Assembly: GCA_963920635.1 (NCBI GenBank)
Contig: OY987298.1
Location: 65,493,949 to 65,557,948 of the forward strand
Origin: Pseudeuparius sepicola
Taxonomy: Eukaryota; Arthropoda; Insecta; Coleoptera; Anthribidae
DNA: 64,000 bases
Direction of reading: 5' to 3'
This document shows positions 1 to 11,850 of this stretch, one piece after another (within the stretch, counting starts at the first letter, position 1; each line of letters starts with the position of its first letter). The notes beneath the pieces were generated by a model. It was not told the DNA's origin and ran no database searches. It saw only the letters and a program-made list of their open reading frames with translations. Made by a program: the position numbers and the translations under genes.

Positions 1-405
1 GCCAAAAATCCGAAAGTCATATTAGGCATTTTTTTTCAAAACAATTTACTAGAAAAAGTTGTTCAGAATCGATTCAGAAAACTAAATACAAAATTTTGTC
101 AAAATCAAAAAATATTAAATAAATAAAATTAAGTAAAAATTTTAAATTTAAATTTGTTTTGTAGCTTTTATTTTAAAATAATTACTTTATGAAAACAACT
201 TGCCTTCAAAGCTTCCATGGCACACTTTTCTAAACGCAGAAAATTATTATTAAATTGCTCTTTTTGGAATTTAATTTTTTTAAATTAATAGTTTTTGATT
301 TTGACAAAATTTTGGATTTAGGGTTCTGAATCGATTCTGAACAACTTTTTCTAGTAAATTTTTTTGAAAAAAAAGCCTAATATGACTTTCGGATTTTAAG
401 CCTCG
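1..405. repeat. foldback (inverted-repeat) element, cut by window edge
   Basis: Bases 1-135 are the approximate reverse complement of 290-405, with an axis near 203. For example TTGTTCAGAATCGATTC at 57-73 pairs with GAATCGATTCTGAACAA near 327-345. The text around 28-110 also resembles the element at 27757-28471, so this is probably a diverged relative. The left terminus lies outside the window. The two short open frames inside are by-products of the palindrome. Confidence 0.7.
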
Positions 406-984
406 ATTGTGGCATCGCAGGTGGCTTCGACTTTGGAGTAGGCAACTAATTTTTTGGAAATAAGTAGGCAACAATGCCATCTACCTTTGTTAAAAATTTC
501 GTTCTGGTCGGTTAAAAATTAAAGAAGTTATAGGGTTGTTTCACTCTTATGTGAGACACTCTGTATATTTTTACAGTATAGGAATAGGCGAATTTATCTA
601 ATAAAAAAATATCTCTAGATTCTTGCAAATTTTTTTTCAAAAGTAACAGCACTAGGTATACTAGTTTAATTTCGAACTGCGACCAATATAAATAATAGCA
701 GGGCTATTCAGGGTTGCATAACAAAAATTGAAAAAAAATGAAAAAACTGCTAATACCTCCAAAACTAATGTTTTGATGGTGTATTTTAGGCCAAACTGCC
801 TTCATTTTCTCTTCTTGTTAATAAATGTAGGTACACATCACCCGTTTCGTCTAATATTAAAACAATAATAATAAATCATCATCTTTGTGTCCTAATGTTT
901 GGAAATAATATTTTTAAGAATGTCTTTTTCTCATGCGGAGTGCGCTGTAGATAGACAGCACAGAATGTTATTCTTAGCTTAGCC
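406..984. other. intergenic, no gene seen
   Basis: AT-rich sequence without a convincing coding frame. A short element-end-like motif GAGACACTCTGTAT lies near 551-564, resembling the CACCCTGTAT ends of the foldback elements elsewhere in the window. Confidence 0.4.
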
Positions 985-1106
985 AGCGACTGACGTCACA
1001 TCGTTGCTACTGTCGCCAAGTCACGAGTTTATAGTTTCTAGAAACAACAACTCTCTGGGAATCACCCAGGGACAAATTTATATGCCTATCCTTTTTCTTT
1101 CAATCT
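985..1106 (+). promoter_or_regulatory. candidate promoter of the PARP gene
   Basis: A palindromic CRE/ATF site TGACGTCA is at 991-998. A heat-shock-type dyad GTTTCTAGAAAC is at 1034-1045; it has only two GAA units where a strong site has three. A TATA-like TTTATATG is at 1077-1084 and an initiator-like TCAATC at 1100-1105. The sites precede a candidate 5' noncoding exon. No transcript evidence is available, so the promoter role is inferred from position. Confidence 0.4.
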
Positions 1107-1159
1107 AGTTTGGCTTGGTTGGAGCCTGCTAGTGCTGATATCGATAATAAAGATAACGT
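1101..1159 (+). other. candidate 5' noncoding exon of the PARP gene
   Basis: A good donor (GTAAGT at 1160-1165) and an acceptor (TATTATAG ending at 1290) bracket a 131-bp putative intron just before the first coding ATG. The exon start is a guess from the initiator-like motif. Confidence 0.35.
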
Positions 1160-1303
1160 GTAAGTATCATTATTTATACAAACAAGGGTATCATAAATAT
1201 ATATGCACTAGTAATTAATCGAATAAAATCAATGGTATATAATATATATGAACATAAAACAATTTAAATAACTTCATATATCTATTATAGTGTGTTAAAC
1301 AAA

Positions 1304-4300
1304 ATGGGTTTTATTGAAGAAGTAGTGGAATTATTTTCAAGGCTGGTGTTTAGGAAAAGACCGGAAAAACCGAAGACTTCGGAAACTGCAAGAGAAGTAT
1401 TACCTAGCAATAAAGATCGAACTGGGTGGAATGTAACAAGAGTACATAATGGCACTATCGGTAATTATCAAACTGATAGATTATTTGTCGAAAGAAGACA
1501 GATTCGAAATACTGCAAGGGAAGAATATAATAGGAACTATATACAGAACGAATATGCTAGTACCAGTATCTATAGGCGTAATTTAGAACTCCAGCCATGT
1601 TTAACTGAATACAGAAAAGTTACGAATCCTGTGAGGGTAACATATAATTCAGAAATGATAACGGAATTAATGATGTACAGCGACAACTATAAATTTAATT
1701 GTGTAAAACCAAATTTGGAAATTCCGTATACATTAGTTAATGTGAATCCATACACACCAGAATACATACAAGTTAATAATTTATTTAAACTTGCCATGCG
1801 CCGAGGATATAGTGTTAGAAGAATTGTAAAAATTGAAAATCCATATATCCTTCTACTCTTTCACTTGACGAAACATCAAAAACTACAAAGACGATTAACA
1901 GTAGTAACAGAAAGGTAAGTCCATATCTTTATATACAGTGTGTGTCCATATACCCTTCTAAAATATATTTATTTATTGTTGACCATTTTGATAATGTTTT
2001 TAATATGTAGGGATAGGTATTTAAAATGCACATATAAGGAGTACCTAGGTCGATATTTTTATTTTCTTTTTTAAAATTAGAACAAATTCTTCTTAAACAG
2101 TATACACGTATAGTTTCCTAAGTACGTGAGGAAAATGCATCAGGAGGTTAATCCTTGGGCCAAAATATTACAATTGAGCTTAACAACTAGGTATACCTAC
2201 TAGTTAAATCTCAATAGTTACTGTGATAGATGGCGTTGTAGTTCTTTTTTTAAATTGTATTATGGCAATATCTCCCAAAATAATTAAGTTGCCAAACTGA
2301 AATTTGCTCCTGCTGTGTTTTTGGGGATGGAGAATAAACTGGAAATTTATGCGTTTCTCACAGAGTAGGTAGCTGTTGTGCTATTTTTGGATCGTGCTTT
2401 TAGTCGGAACTTTTTGAGGTTATTTTTTGGTCATGCACGTCCATCATTTTTCATCTTTTCATTCTGCAACAAAAGTGTAATATTTTTTCATAACGATAAA
2501 ATCATTCATTTGTGTTGATATTGGCAAAATGTGCCCCAAAACAAATGTTACAAATCAACTGTATCATCAAAATGAAGAATTAACGTTGGTCAAACACTGT
2601 GTCTAGCCTCCCGGTACCGGTCTTCATATAAATCCCGGTAGAAACTGTGACGTAGCCTAGATGATGTATTTCTTTACCGGTTTTTGTTAGAATAAATCCC
2701 GGTGCTTTTCTAATTCATTTGTAAAGCAAAATACCACAGAATAAGAAGTAAAATATGTATTACCAACTAAACATATAAACATGTATTACCAAGTAAACAT
2801 ATAAACAGAAAATAGAATTGAAACAAAAAATTAAATATATAAGTTCTCATAAATGACAATGACATTAAAACGTGGTCAGAAAATAGGTCTCTAAAAATAT
2901 GTAAGTAGGTATATCTTATTTCCAAGTACTTTATAATGAGTTAAACTATTATTATTATTATTATTAGAAAATAGTATGAGAAAGTGCTGGTGCGAGGTGC
3001 TGGGTGCCTAGAAATTTAAAAAATATATATATATTTCTTCTTGCAATCGGTGCAAAACCAGGTTTTTGTTTGTTTTTCAAGGCAGTGCATTTAATATGTC
3101 TTTTGAGCAGATACAAACTGCAAGTAATTTTTTTTCAGATGTGAAGTCATAATTGCATACACAGCAAGCCAGAGAACGTTGAGATTAAAATCGCAACTTG
3201 AGATTTTGTATCAATTAGTTTTGTAACAAGTTCCATGCTTCGGCTTTGAAAGAATGAAATAATAATAGGGGAAAAACGGAAAGAAAGGCACGCTGCGGCA
3301 AGGATTTTCCTTTTTAAAAGTTCTTACCTCCTTGATATTGTTTCCTGCCTTATGAAACTTCTGACCATCAAAAATGCAACAATATGTTACTCCATAATAT
3401 CCCAGTTCGGATCAGATCGTCTCGACGATGTAATAAGCCGTGTATATATTCCAATATTTTGAAAATGTTTCACATTCATACTGCTGCACTGACTTCCTCA
3501 AAAATTGAAACGTTTGACCAAGGAAAAATACCTTCCATCATATCACTTTATAGTCCAATAAAGATATGTTTTGCTAAAAAAATTCCAAACAGGATGATTT
3601 TTTCAGAGGACTGCCTCCTGAGTATCCAACCAAAAGATCACACTTGAACTCCTGGTACGAATTGCGCTACAGGGTGGTTTCCTAAACATTTTTTTAGAGC
3701 AGAATTACCCAAATAAAAGTTATAGGGGATCAATGTATGAACAACTTTCACTCATAATTTTTTTTTGTATCTCTAATACATAACGAGTTACAGCGCATTA
3801 GTTATGTGACAAAAATTCCACACGCTGCAGGGGTGGTCTTGTAAACATTTTTTTTTACAAAAAAATACTTCTGGTAGATTTTTTCTTATAATTTTTTTGG
3901 GTCTCTAATACTTAATGATTTACAGGCCATTATATTTTTTAAATAATGTTTGTCATATAATGCCCTGTAAATCTTTAAGTATTGGACACAAAAAAATTTA
4001 TAAGAAAAAGTGGACCAGAAGTTCATCCACTAAAGCTTTTATTAAGGTCATTTTTTGTACAAAAGTGCAAGCGGAATTTTTGTCATAAAGTAATGCGCTG
4101 CAACTCGATACAAAAAAAATATATGAAGAAAAGTTGCTCATGCTTTGATCCCCCACAACTTTTATTAGGGTCATTCTGCTCTAAAAAATGTTTGGGAAAC
4201 CACCGTATAACGCAATTCGTACCAAGAGTTCGATTGTGACCTTTTAGTTGGACACTCAGGATGCAGTCCCCAAGCAACCCTGAAAAAATCATCCTGTTTG

Positions 4301-7300
4301 GAATTTCTTTTTGCAACCCCTATAAGCTGAGCTCAATTTTATTGGACTATTTAAACCATATCTTTAAGTACTCGGGGAGTACACCCAAACAAACCAATAA
4401 AATAATATTTTATATTTTTTAACTATTTCTAGCGGGATTCTAACAAAAACCGGTTAAGAAATACGTCATCCAGGCTACGTCACAGATTCTACCGGGATTT
4501 ATATGAATACCGGTACCGGAAGGCTTGACACAGCGTTAGTCAAAACACCACTGGTTTTCTTGTAATACCTAGGGTGTCCAAATTTTGTCAAATTTTGTCA
4601 ATCCATTCCATTTTGAAAGCGAAAAACTTCTGGTATATTGCTCATAGAGATTTTTCTCACTTGAAATGGTAGAATTGATCTGTAATATTTGAAACGGTTA
4701 GGTGAATTTTGTTTGTTGTGAATGAGGTTTTTTGCGGCAAATTTTGCCAATTTCAAGGCAGTTCAATTTTATCGTTATGAAACAAGAGTACACTTTCGTT
4801 GCAAAATTAAAAAATGCACTGAAATGATGGACCTGCTCCTGCAAGACCAAAAAGGTAATAACCTCAAAAAAGATCCGAGTAAAAACATGATCCAATATTA
4901 TTGGAGAAAGATACGTCACATACATAGCAATTGACACTTTCAGCTTATTTTCCATCCCCAAAAACACAGCAGTGCCAAATATCAGTTTATCAGCTTGATT
5001 ATTTTGGGAGATTTTGTCATAATTCAATTCAAAGAAATAACTACAATGCCATGACAGTGGCGTAGCCGTCAAACCCTCTACGTCTACGGCCTCCCCTCGA
5101 CCTCGACTGGGCGTATACTCCGTGTTCTGTTCTGTTTTGATATTATATTTTAGACCCTTCCTGTAACTGTTGCTTCTTCAGAACAGTCGTTCTCTAAATT
5201 AAAATCAATAAAAAACTACTTGGGATATTGTTGTTCCCAAGACAGAATAAGTCATTTAGTATTACTTTCCATAGAAGCTGAAAAAGCTGCAGCAATGGAT
5301 AAAAGCGAACTAGTTAAAGTTCATCGACGTCTCCTGCACTAAAGATTATGATATCATCTATTCTAAAATCAAATAACTCTTACGCCTGATGTAAACAAGA
5401 ATGTGTGCGTTGAGATTTTCGCCAGAGCCGCACTGAGGCACGACCTTTATTTAATTTTACTTTTACGATTGTTTACGTCAAAATATTTCGGAAAAAATTT
5501 ATTGGCTTAATTAAAATGAGTCAAAACATCGATAAAATTATTTGTGGCAGCGTCTAAATAGCTGAAAACAACAAGATGAAACCGCATAAATACGCTTTTG
5601 GGATCGACTACACCCCTGTTGCCAGACGCGCTGATATTTTATGGTCTATTTCACGGAACCTCATCGATCACGTGCTTTTATTTATGCCTGGCGTAAGAGT
5701 TACTTGATTTTAGTATAGGTATATTAAGCACTCTTTATCTGTTGGGTGGTAAACTCATTGTGCATCAATCGCCTAAACTTTTTTTGTTTGAAAGGCCTTC
5801 GAATACCGCTTCTTTTGACCTTACTATACCCCGATTACTGTAAGAAGTCTCGATTTTGTCAGATGACATTCTCCACAAAATCCCTAGGAATTTTCTGTCA
5901 ACCATGGGTATAACACTGGTATATGCGTCTCAACCAGTTAATGCCGTCACTCATTGTTTTATGATGTGAAAAGTTACGCAAGTGATACGAAAAAAGAACA
6001 TAATAAAATAAAAACCCTATTGCAATTTCGATTATACCGCTATAAATAAAAATAACTAGGTCTACAACTAATTTTAATAATAATTTCAAACGTCATGGAC
6101 ACACTTTCATTTTGGTATAATCAGCTGCTTTTGGCAGCGTCTATGGGCGGACTCAGGCAAATTTAGCTTCGGTGGTCAAAGTGACAGTGAAGGTTTTCCA
6201 GATCGTTCAAACTGGTTCAAACATTCGGCAATGAAAATATTCGCGGGTTTTCTACGTTTCGTGAGTTTTACCGTTATCTGTGTTGTTCTTGTTCTTGTAA
6301 CTTTTCGTGTTATTAGTGCAAATGGGCTCGTTACTGACCTGAACTTATGACCCGGTTGCATTTTTTGCTGCATTGACGCCAACTTAGGATATCGAAATTA
6401 CCAATTGACAGTCCCAGTAAGGACTTCTTAAAATAATTTGAGTATACCATTGTCAAGATGCAAATTCAGGGCCCACTACGATTTTTTATACCCCCGATTT
6501 TCACGAAAACCTTTAGCTTTTTTTTTAAACCTGAGACCACAGGGAACACAACAAAATCCCCATATACCAAATTTGAACAAAAGATATACAGGGAGTTCCA
6601 TTCTGCAAGGTGTCAAAGTTGAGCAAAATAGGAATTTTAAAGGCATCTGCGGCTAGTCAAGTGTGATATGAAATTCCTTCAAAACAGATGAAGTGTCAAC
6701 AGGAGCACTCAAAGTGCTGGTGTGGACAGATTGAATACAAATATATACAGGGTATTTTTCTCTGGGCCATCTCTGGAATCATTGAAACAATAGTATAAAC
6801 ACAAAAGTAATTTATTTCGGAACAAAATGCCAACCAACAAATAAAAACAATTTAAATTATTGGACCCTTCTCAACAAATTCACTGCCTTCGACTGTTTTG
6901 AGGGGATTCCATGCCACACTTGACTTGGCAGATGCTTATTTTGCCTAAAATTTGACACCCTGCAGAATGGAACTCCCTGTATATTTTTGTTCAAATTTGG
7001 TACATGGGGTGTTTTGATTAATGCTGTCTGATCATATTTTAAATAAAAAAATTGCTAAATGGTTTTCGTGAAAAATCGAGAACTATTGAAATTTGACCAA
7101 TAGCTGTTAAGCTCAGGCTAAAAATTAACCTACTGTATTTTCTACTTGTACTTAGGAAACACCCTGTATATTTTTAAATAAAATTATGTTAATTTCAATT
7201 AAGTAATATTTCTAAAATTCCAATAATATTTTTTTCGCATTTTAGAATATTGTTAGGTTTTAGGAAATAGGAATCGGTAGCCAGCTTAATGAATGCACAT

Positions 7301-10292
7301 TTGAACACCTACCTAACAAAAAATGTTATCAAATAATCAACAAATAAAGATTTTACAAGAGTGGTAAGTCCTTAACGTGAACATGCTGTAGAGTTTTTTT
7401 TAAATATATAGGAAGTAGAAATGCTTAATAAAAAAAGGAACCGTGTTAAAATAAAAAATAAATAGAATAAAGCTAGATATTTAAATTTGGCACTTACTCA
7501 ATATCAGAACATAACAACACATATATTAACAACACCCTATTTTTTGGTCTACCATTCTAGAACGCAAATAATAACATTATGATGGCATATGTTCGGGTCT
7601 TTAATATAGTGTTAGTCCAGCTAGGATGGATGATGGTTCGACATTGTCATAGCTGTGTTTAGTAAAGCAATGGACAAATACATTACTATATAGTTTATTG
7701 GTGTAAAGTATCTACACACTAGAACTGCCACACTCCCTGTTTGAAATTTGCCCGAAAAAAAAAACACTCGTCAATTGTAATAATAAAGTAGTTGCTTTCT
7801 TACTATCTGTAAACACAATATATAATTTGACAATATCAAACAAAAGAGATAGTCTACTTGATTTCCAAGCAACAGAGGAAAAAGTAGAGTTACATTCAAT
7901 ACTCGTTTGTGACAAACAATTATGTTTAGGGAAAAACTCAAGAGACCTTTTACTGTTATGCACAAATGATAAAATAAGACTGTGACAGGGAAAAGTTCAA
8001 TTTTTCCAGTGACAGCATTTTTCTCAAATCGAATGTCTACCTCAGCTCCTTCCCCCATCTATGCCATTGACAGAGCAGGAGCTTCAAACCACATAAAATA
8101 TACGCAACATGTGAGAATGCAGGAGGTTAATCTTTGGGCCAAAATATATCTTGCGCTCCACATTATATTTCAGCAAGATACCTCCACTCCACAAGTTTTG
8201 CCTCGGTTATAAAAAAACGCATTTTTGAAAAATTTCAATTGCCTGTATCATAAAAACTGTAGCCTGCAGGAAAAAAATAAGAAGTAATTGTTTTCAACTG
8301 TAGAACACACTGTATCAATTCTGATACAACCTGTATGCAAGCGAAATACCATGAAATCTCAGAAACTATAAACTTGGCAGGTAGCTTTCTTATGTTACGT
8401 AGACATTCACTAATAAAGGATTTTCCAAAATTCAACCCATAAGGGGGTGAAATATGGAGATTCAAAGTTTGAATTTCCATGCGAACGAAATCGCGGGCAT
8501 CAGCTGGTACCGAATGAAATGCCTTGAACATCATTAAACCAGACACGTATCTGAGGGAGTAATGGGGGTAATTATCCCCCACCCCCATTCTTTACATTGG
8601 ACAGGTGGAAGGTGCAAATCGAGAGCAATATATATAATAAACGGTAATCTTCAGCTTGACTTCAGTTGCAGTTCTCTGAACAATATCATAATTGATTGCT
8701 GTCTCATCTTTTTTTTATTCAAAGATTCCACGATCATTTGTGAAAAATAAGACATACCGCATACTGCAATATCTGCAACCCACAATAAACACTAGCAATG
8801 GAGACACGTAACTTACTTTTATTTTATGGTTATGGCAGGGCCCAAAAACTAAACCTGTGACCTAGAATACGAACTGTTCCCTTGCTTTTCACAAGAATTA
8901 GCAGCACAAAAGCGACTGATAACGATACCTAGAAAGCCTGATCTGCAAGGCACAAAGTATTTTGACAATTTAAATATAATTTTTGAAAAATAATTAATAA
9001 TTGACTTTACTTTAAAAAACTGTATCATTAAAAAAAAAATTTCGCCCCCGGTGCTTGCTCACACCCCCCTCCAGTCATTACCCCCCCCCCCCAAGATCAC
9101 CCCCAGAGATTACCGCCTGAATTAAACTGGCATAAATAAGAAAATAAAATAAATATTCAATGAAATCTGTTATTGCGCCACATTATTAAGAAAGCCTTCA
9201 AAATTTTATACTAAAAACAAACACTGATAATACTTATTATTACTATTAGAGACTGTAAAGTCGTACACTAAATTATAAGCACATTTTTAAATGAATTTTC
9301 TTCATTATTTCTCTTAACCTTTACCATAAAAAAAGTTTATAGGAACATTTTTACATTTTTGTGTGTCTAGTCTTGCATAAAAATATCCGTTCTCTATCTT
9401 ACAGTTTGTTCCACGGAACTAGTGAAGAAAACGTACATTCAATTTGTTCTGAGAACTTTGATTGGCGTTTAAATGGTACTTCAGTTGGCCATCTATTCGG
9501 ACATGGCGTTTCTTTCGCTCAGAGATCATATTATGCTAGCTATTACCCTAGAGATGATGTTGAAATGCCTAGGGTAATGTTTGTAGCCCAAGTTATGATA
9601 GGTAGGAAATGCCATGGGACCACTAACATGGTCATTCCTCCTACTGGGTAAGTAATATAGAATCGGCATATTTCAAACACACATCCTTAAAGCCTAGAAC
9701 AGTTTCTACATCCTTAGGCCCTAGTGATCGTAAGAAATATGAAGAAAAGCACTTTCTTGATTCAAAATTAAACTTAGTTTCTAGAAATGAAAAAGTTGTC
9801 TATATTGCGTCTATATTGAGTTACTGGGTGTTAGAACTAAACTTTTCAAAATTCATGTTTTTTAATGAAACATTAATATGCAAAAATGTCTTTAATAAAA
9901 CTCGGTAAAAGTGGAAAATCAGGCTACCTATAAATACAACAAAATGAAATATACTATTACCTCGACTATTACTTACATAATATAATGAATTTTTCCACTG
10001 GCTGCCTTTTTTATTCAATGAAGCAATACAAGCAAAATATGCTACAAGCCTGAAATCTGTGCATGCTGAGAAACACCGTACCTAGGTTAATTCATGATAT
10101 TTAAAAAGCCTGTTTTATATTGACAATTTCTTCATGAATTAATTCATGAAGAAATTGTCAATGTAAAACAGGCATAAGATATTAAAAAGTAATATTTTCA
10201 GGTTTGACACAACTATAAAACCAGATGGAAATGTGATTGTCAAATATGAAGACCATGAATTCTATCCTGATTATCTCATTTATTATTCATGA
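1304..10292 (+). CDS. PARP-type mono-ADP-ribosyltransferase (three coding exons)
   Basis: Exons 1304-1914, 9405-9647 and 10202-10292 join in frame (both introns phase 2; donors AG|GTAAGT and GG|GTAAGT, acceptors TTACAG and TTTCAG) to give 314 residues. I chose the ATG at 1304 (AACAAAATGG context); the frame is open upstream only to the acceptor at 1290. Residues 1-147 are polar and not recognised. Residues 148-314 form a PARP catalytic domain: NPYILLLFHLTKHQKLQ helix, LFHGTSEENV with the NAD-binding His207, VGHLFGHGVSFA, MFVAQVMIG, and EFYPDYLIYY at the C terminus. Ile311 sits where poly-ADP-ribosylating PARPs have Glu, as in mono-transferases of the TIPARP/PARP7 type. The usual Tyr of G-x-Y-F-A is Ser240 here, so NAD binding may be altered. 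No zinc finger or WWE domain is seen. The first coding intron (7.5 kb) is packed with transposons. It likely transfers ADP-ribose to proteins, unless the Ser substitution has inactivated it. Confidence 0.85.
2598..4532. mobile_element. TIR element nested in the foldback at 2230-5052
   Basis: The ends TGTGTCTAGCCTCCCGG (2598) and, inverted, TGTGTCAAGCCTTCCGG (4532) continue as inverted repeats for about 105 bp, with repeated ACCGG motifs. The flanks CGTTGGTCAAACAC and CGTTAGTCAAAACAC resemble each other and may hold a target duplication, but its length is unclear. No coding region is seen, so the element is non-autonomous and its superfamily unassigned. Confidence 0.65.
3545..4353. repeat. innermost hairpin of the nested stack
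   Basis: A long imperfect palindrome with its axis near 3939. GAATTGCGCTACAGGGTGG at 3659 pairs with sequence at 4196-4219, and AGGATGATTTTTTCAG pairs with CTGAAAAAATCATCCT. The centre reads CCATTATATTTTTTAAATAA. Open frames here are palindrome by-products. Confidence 0.65.
5361..5715. mobile_element. short MITE, about 355 bp
   Basis: TIRs of 26 bp: the left reads TTCTAAAATCAAATAACTCT and the right is its inverse with one or two changes (5689-5714). There is no coding content and no clear target duplication. Just upstream, CAGTGGCGTAGCCGTCAA at 5054 resembles a hAT terminus, but no partner end was found. Confidence 0.6.
5763..7090. mobile_element. foldback element, same family as 52406-53647, with an internal insertion
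   Basis: 5763-5825 and 6440-7090 match the two parts of the complete copy at 52406. Shared pieces are TTTGTTTGAAAGGCCTTC, the inner AGGGAGTTCCATTCTGCA and its inverse near 6960-6985, and GGTTTTCGTGAAAA. About 600 bp of unrelated DNA (about 5835-6440) interrupts the left arm, and the right terminus is lost. No gene is seen in the inserted stretch. Confidence 0.65.
7091..9404. other. rest of the PARP intron, no gene seen
   Basis: AT-rich. A dispersed repeat AGGAGGTTAATCTTTGGGCC at about 8121 recurs at about 2141. G/C runs (GGGGGTAATTATCCCCCACC at about 8561, and a 14-C run near 9077) may mark the ends of a decayed element. Short open frames here have no recognisable product. Confidence 0.4.
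9648..10201 (+). other. second PARP coding intron
   Basis: Phase-2 intron with a GTAAGT donor and a TTTTCAG acceptor. Near 10110-10170 it holds a small palindrome in which TTGACAATTTCTTCATGAAT meets its inverse. Confidence 0.7.
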
Positions 10293-10314
10293 AAATTGGA
10301 AACAAAGCTATAAT

Positions 10315-10495
10315 CCTTGACTGACGTATTAATAAGACTTCTCACGGCTATAGTTTCATGTCCTGGAAAGTAGATGGCGCCTATGGTCAACAATGTATTT
10401 TGCATTGTATTTTGTCTCCGGGAAGCGCATTGGTGAGCCAGGAGAACTGTCAAACATGACAGCCGTTAGCAGTCTTTATTAATACGTTAGTCAAC
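10315..10495. mobile_element. 181-bp hAT-like MITE in the PARP 3' UTR region
   Basis: The identical 8-bp repeat GCTATAAT flanks it (10307-10314 and 10496-10503). The TIRs CTTGACTGACGTATTAATAA and, inverted, GTTGACTAACGTATTAATAA extend over about 22 bp. An 8-bp duplication with short TIRs fits the hAT superfamily. It begins 22 bp after the PARP stop codon, so it may lie in the transcript. Confidence 0.8.
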
Positions 10496-10503
10496 GCTAT
10501 AAT

Positions 10504-11077
10504 TATTTAACATTCAACAACTGTATGTCTAGATATATGTGTCTGGGATTACTAAGGTTATCTAGGATTTTCCGTAGTACTTGAGGGAATGCTATCCTAG
10601 TTCTCTCGGGAGAAAGTCTGCCCTAGCCGCAAATGGCATAATAGTGATTGCCCCCTCTCGCCCACACAAGCATGTATTTGCTTCTGGGTTATTCTTAGTT
10701 TGGGGTATTGTGATGGTGAGAATTGGTATTATATTAGTTTAGGCATTTTCAATTTTATAATTATTATGACATAATAAAATTAATAATTCTCACCCTCACC
10801 TGCCCAATTAGGAGTACATAATATAGAACTAACCCCATACAAGGCATCACAGCTTTTTTTAAGCACAAAATTTAACAACTTGACAACTACTGAAGAGCAA
10901 CCAACAGCGTATTTACCTTAATTATATCCATTAAACAACAGATCATATCTGTAAGGTTCTACAGAAGAAGGGAGTTAGAAAAGCTTTTACAGCCACAAAG
11001 CAGATACAGCAAGAACTCCAGCCTATCTATCTATCTATCTTGTGGCCATCTGAGATTGGTTTCCTGCACTAGGACTC
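10504..11077. other. intergenic, with a CTAT microsatellite
   Basis: No gene is visible. A CTAT tetranucleotide run lies at about 11023-11041, and an AT-rich partial inverted repeat containing CTCACC at about 10710-10800. Confidence 0.45.
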
Positions 11078-11612
11078 TACTACATCATCAGTGTACACTT
11101 GTATATAGACCCCTGCTCATCCAAATTTCGCAGCAGCTCATTGACCAGCATGCACCATACGAGGGGGGAAGAACCCCCCCTTGAGGAAAGCCTCTGAATA
11201 CATTAACTGTCACCGTCTTACCGCCCAGCCCCGTCTCAACATGCCTGCTGGTGAGCATAGATCGGGTCCACTCCACCAGGATTCCATCTATGGCCTTGCA
11301 GATCGAGTCGACCACAATGTTGTTGAAGGCTCCCTCTATGTCTAAGAAGACCCCCACTGACACAAGCCCACCCTCAGGCCCCCCATCCAGCCTAGCAACA
11401 AGCTGGTGTAGGGCCAAGTCAACGGACCTGCCCATCTGGTAGGCGTGCTGACTGCGACACAAGGGAGGCCCTGAGAGCAAGCTGCTCTCTAAGATATCTG
11501 TTCACCAGTCTCTCCAATGTCTTCATCAAGAAGCTGGTGAGCCTAATGGGTCTGAAGGCCTTGGCTTCAGTGTAATCAATGCGACCTGGCTTAGAAGAAC
11601 CCACTAAGAAAA
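11078..11612 (-). pseudogene. Jockey-like LINE reverse transcriptase fragment
   Basis: Reading down from 11612, the frames give KPGRIDYTEAKAFRPIRLTS, LERLVNRYLREQ, then after a frameshift near 11450 QHAYQMGRSVDLALHQLV, GVFLDIEGAFNN and FPQGGVLPP. After a further shift come WCMLVNELLRNLDEQ and YTDD at 11094-11083, the catalytic YxDD box. Order and spacing match the reverse-transcriptase palm of Jockey/R1-type non-LTR retrotransposons. At least two frameshifts plus both missing ends make it a relic. The plus strand takes over with a different element at about 11608. Confidence 0.85.
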
Positions 11613-11847
11613 TTCTGTGCAGAGATTGCGACATGGTGTACATCGGCATGGCCAAATGTTTAGTAGTTACAAGAAAGAACACGAGAGAGCACTCAGACTG
11701 GGTCAACTGGAAAAATCAGAAGTAGGTCTACATGCTCGGGAGAATGATCACGAAATAGCTTTCAAAGACACCATAGTCTTAGTAAAAGATACTGGCTATT
11801 ACAACGTTGCCCAGAGAGAAGCCTTAGAAATTAAATTTAAATTTTAA
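11608..11847 (+). pseudogene. Penelope-like element GIY-YIG endonuclease fragment
   Basis: The plus strand reads CRDCDMVYIGMAK (two Cys, then a GIY-like VYIG). After a frameshift it gives EHERALRLGQLEKSEVGLHA, then ENDHEIAF and GYYNVAQREALEIKF before a stop at 11845. This is the C-terminal GIY-YIG endonuclease pattern of Penelope-type retroelements (EHK.AL..G....SAVAEHA..NDH.I.F...REA.EI). Only the last 75 or so residues remain, directly abutting the LINE fragment on the other strand. Confidence 0.7.
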
Positions 11848-11850
11848 ATT

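Larger units (their letters stand above)
2230..5052. mobile_element. outer foldback element with nested insertions
   Basis: 2230-2597 is the inverse of about 4533-5052. For example TGTGTTTTTGGGGATGGA near 2314 pairs with TCCATCCCCAAAAACACA near 4949. Related copies lie at 11851-12335 and 63160-64000. A second inverted-repeat element at 2598-4532 separates the arms. It lies inside the PARP intron. Confidence 0.75.

Noticed and set aside
5054..5110. hAT element starting CAGTGGCGTAGCC
   Set aside because: Left-end-like sequence only; no matching right end or 8-bp duplication was found downstream.
11020..11042. CRISPR-like short repeats
   Set aside because: Simple CTAT microsatellite in a eukaryotic genome; no repeat-spacer structure anywhere in the window.
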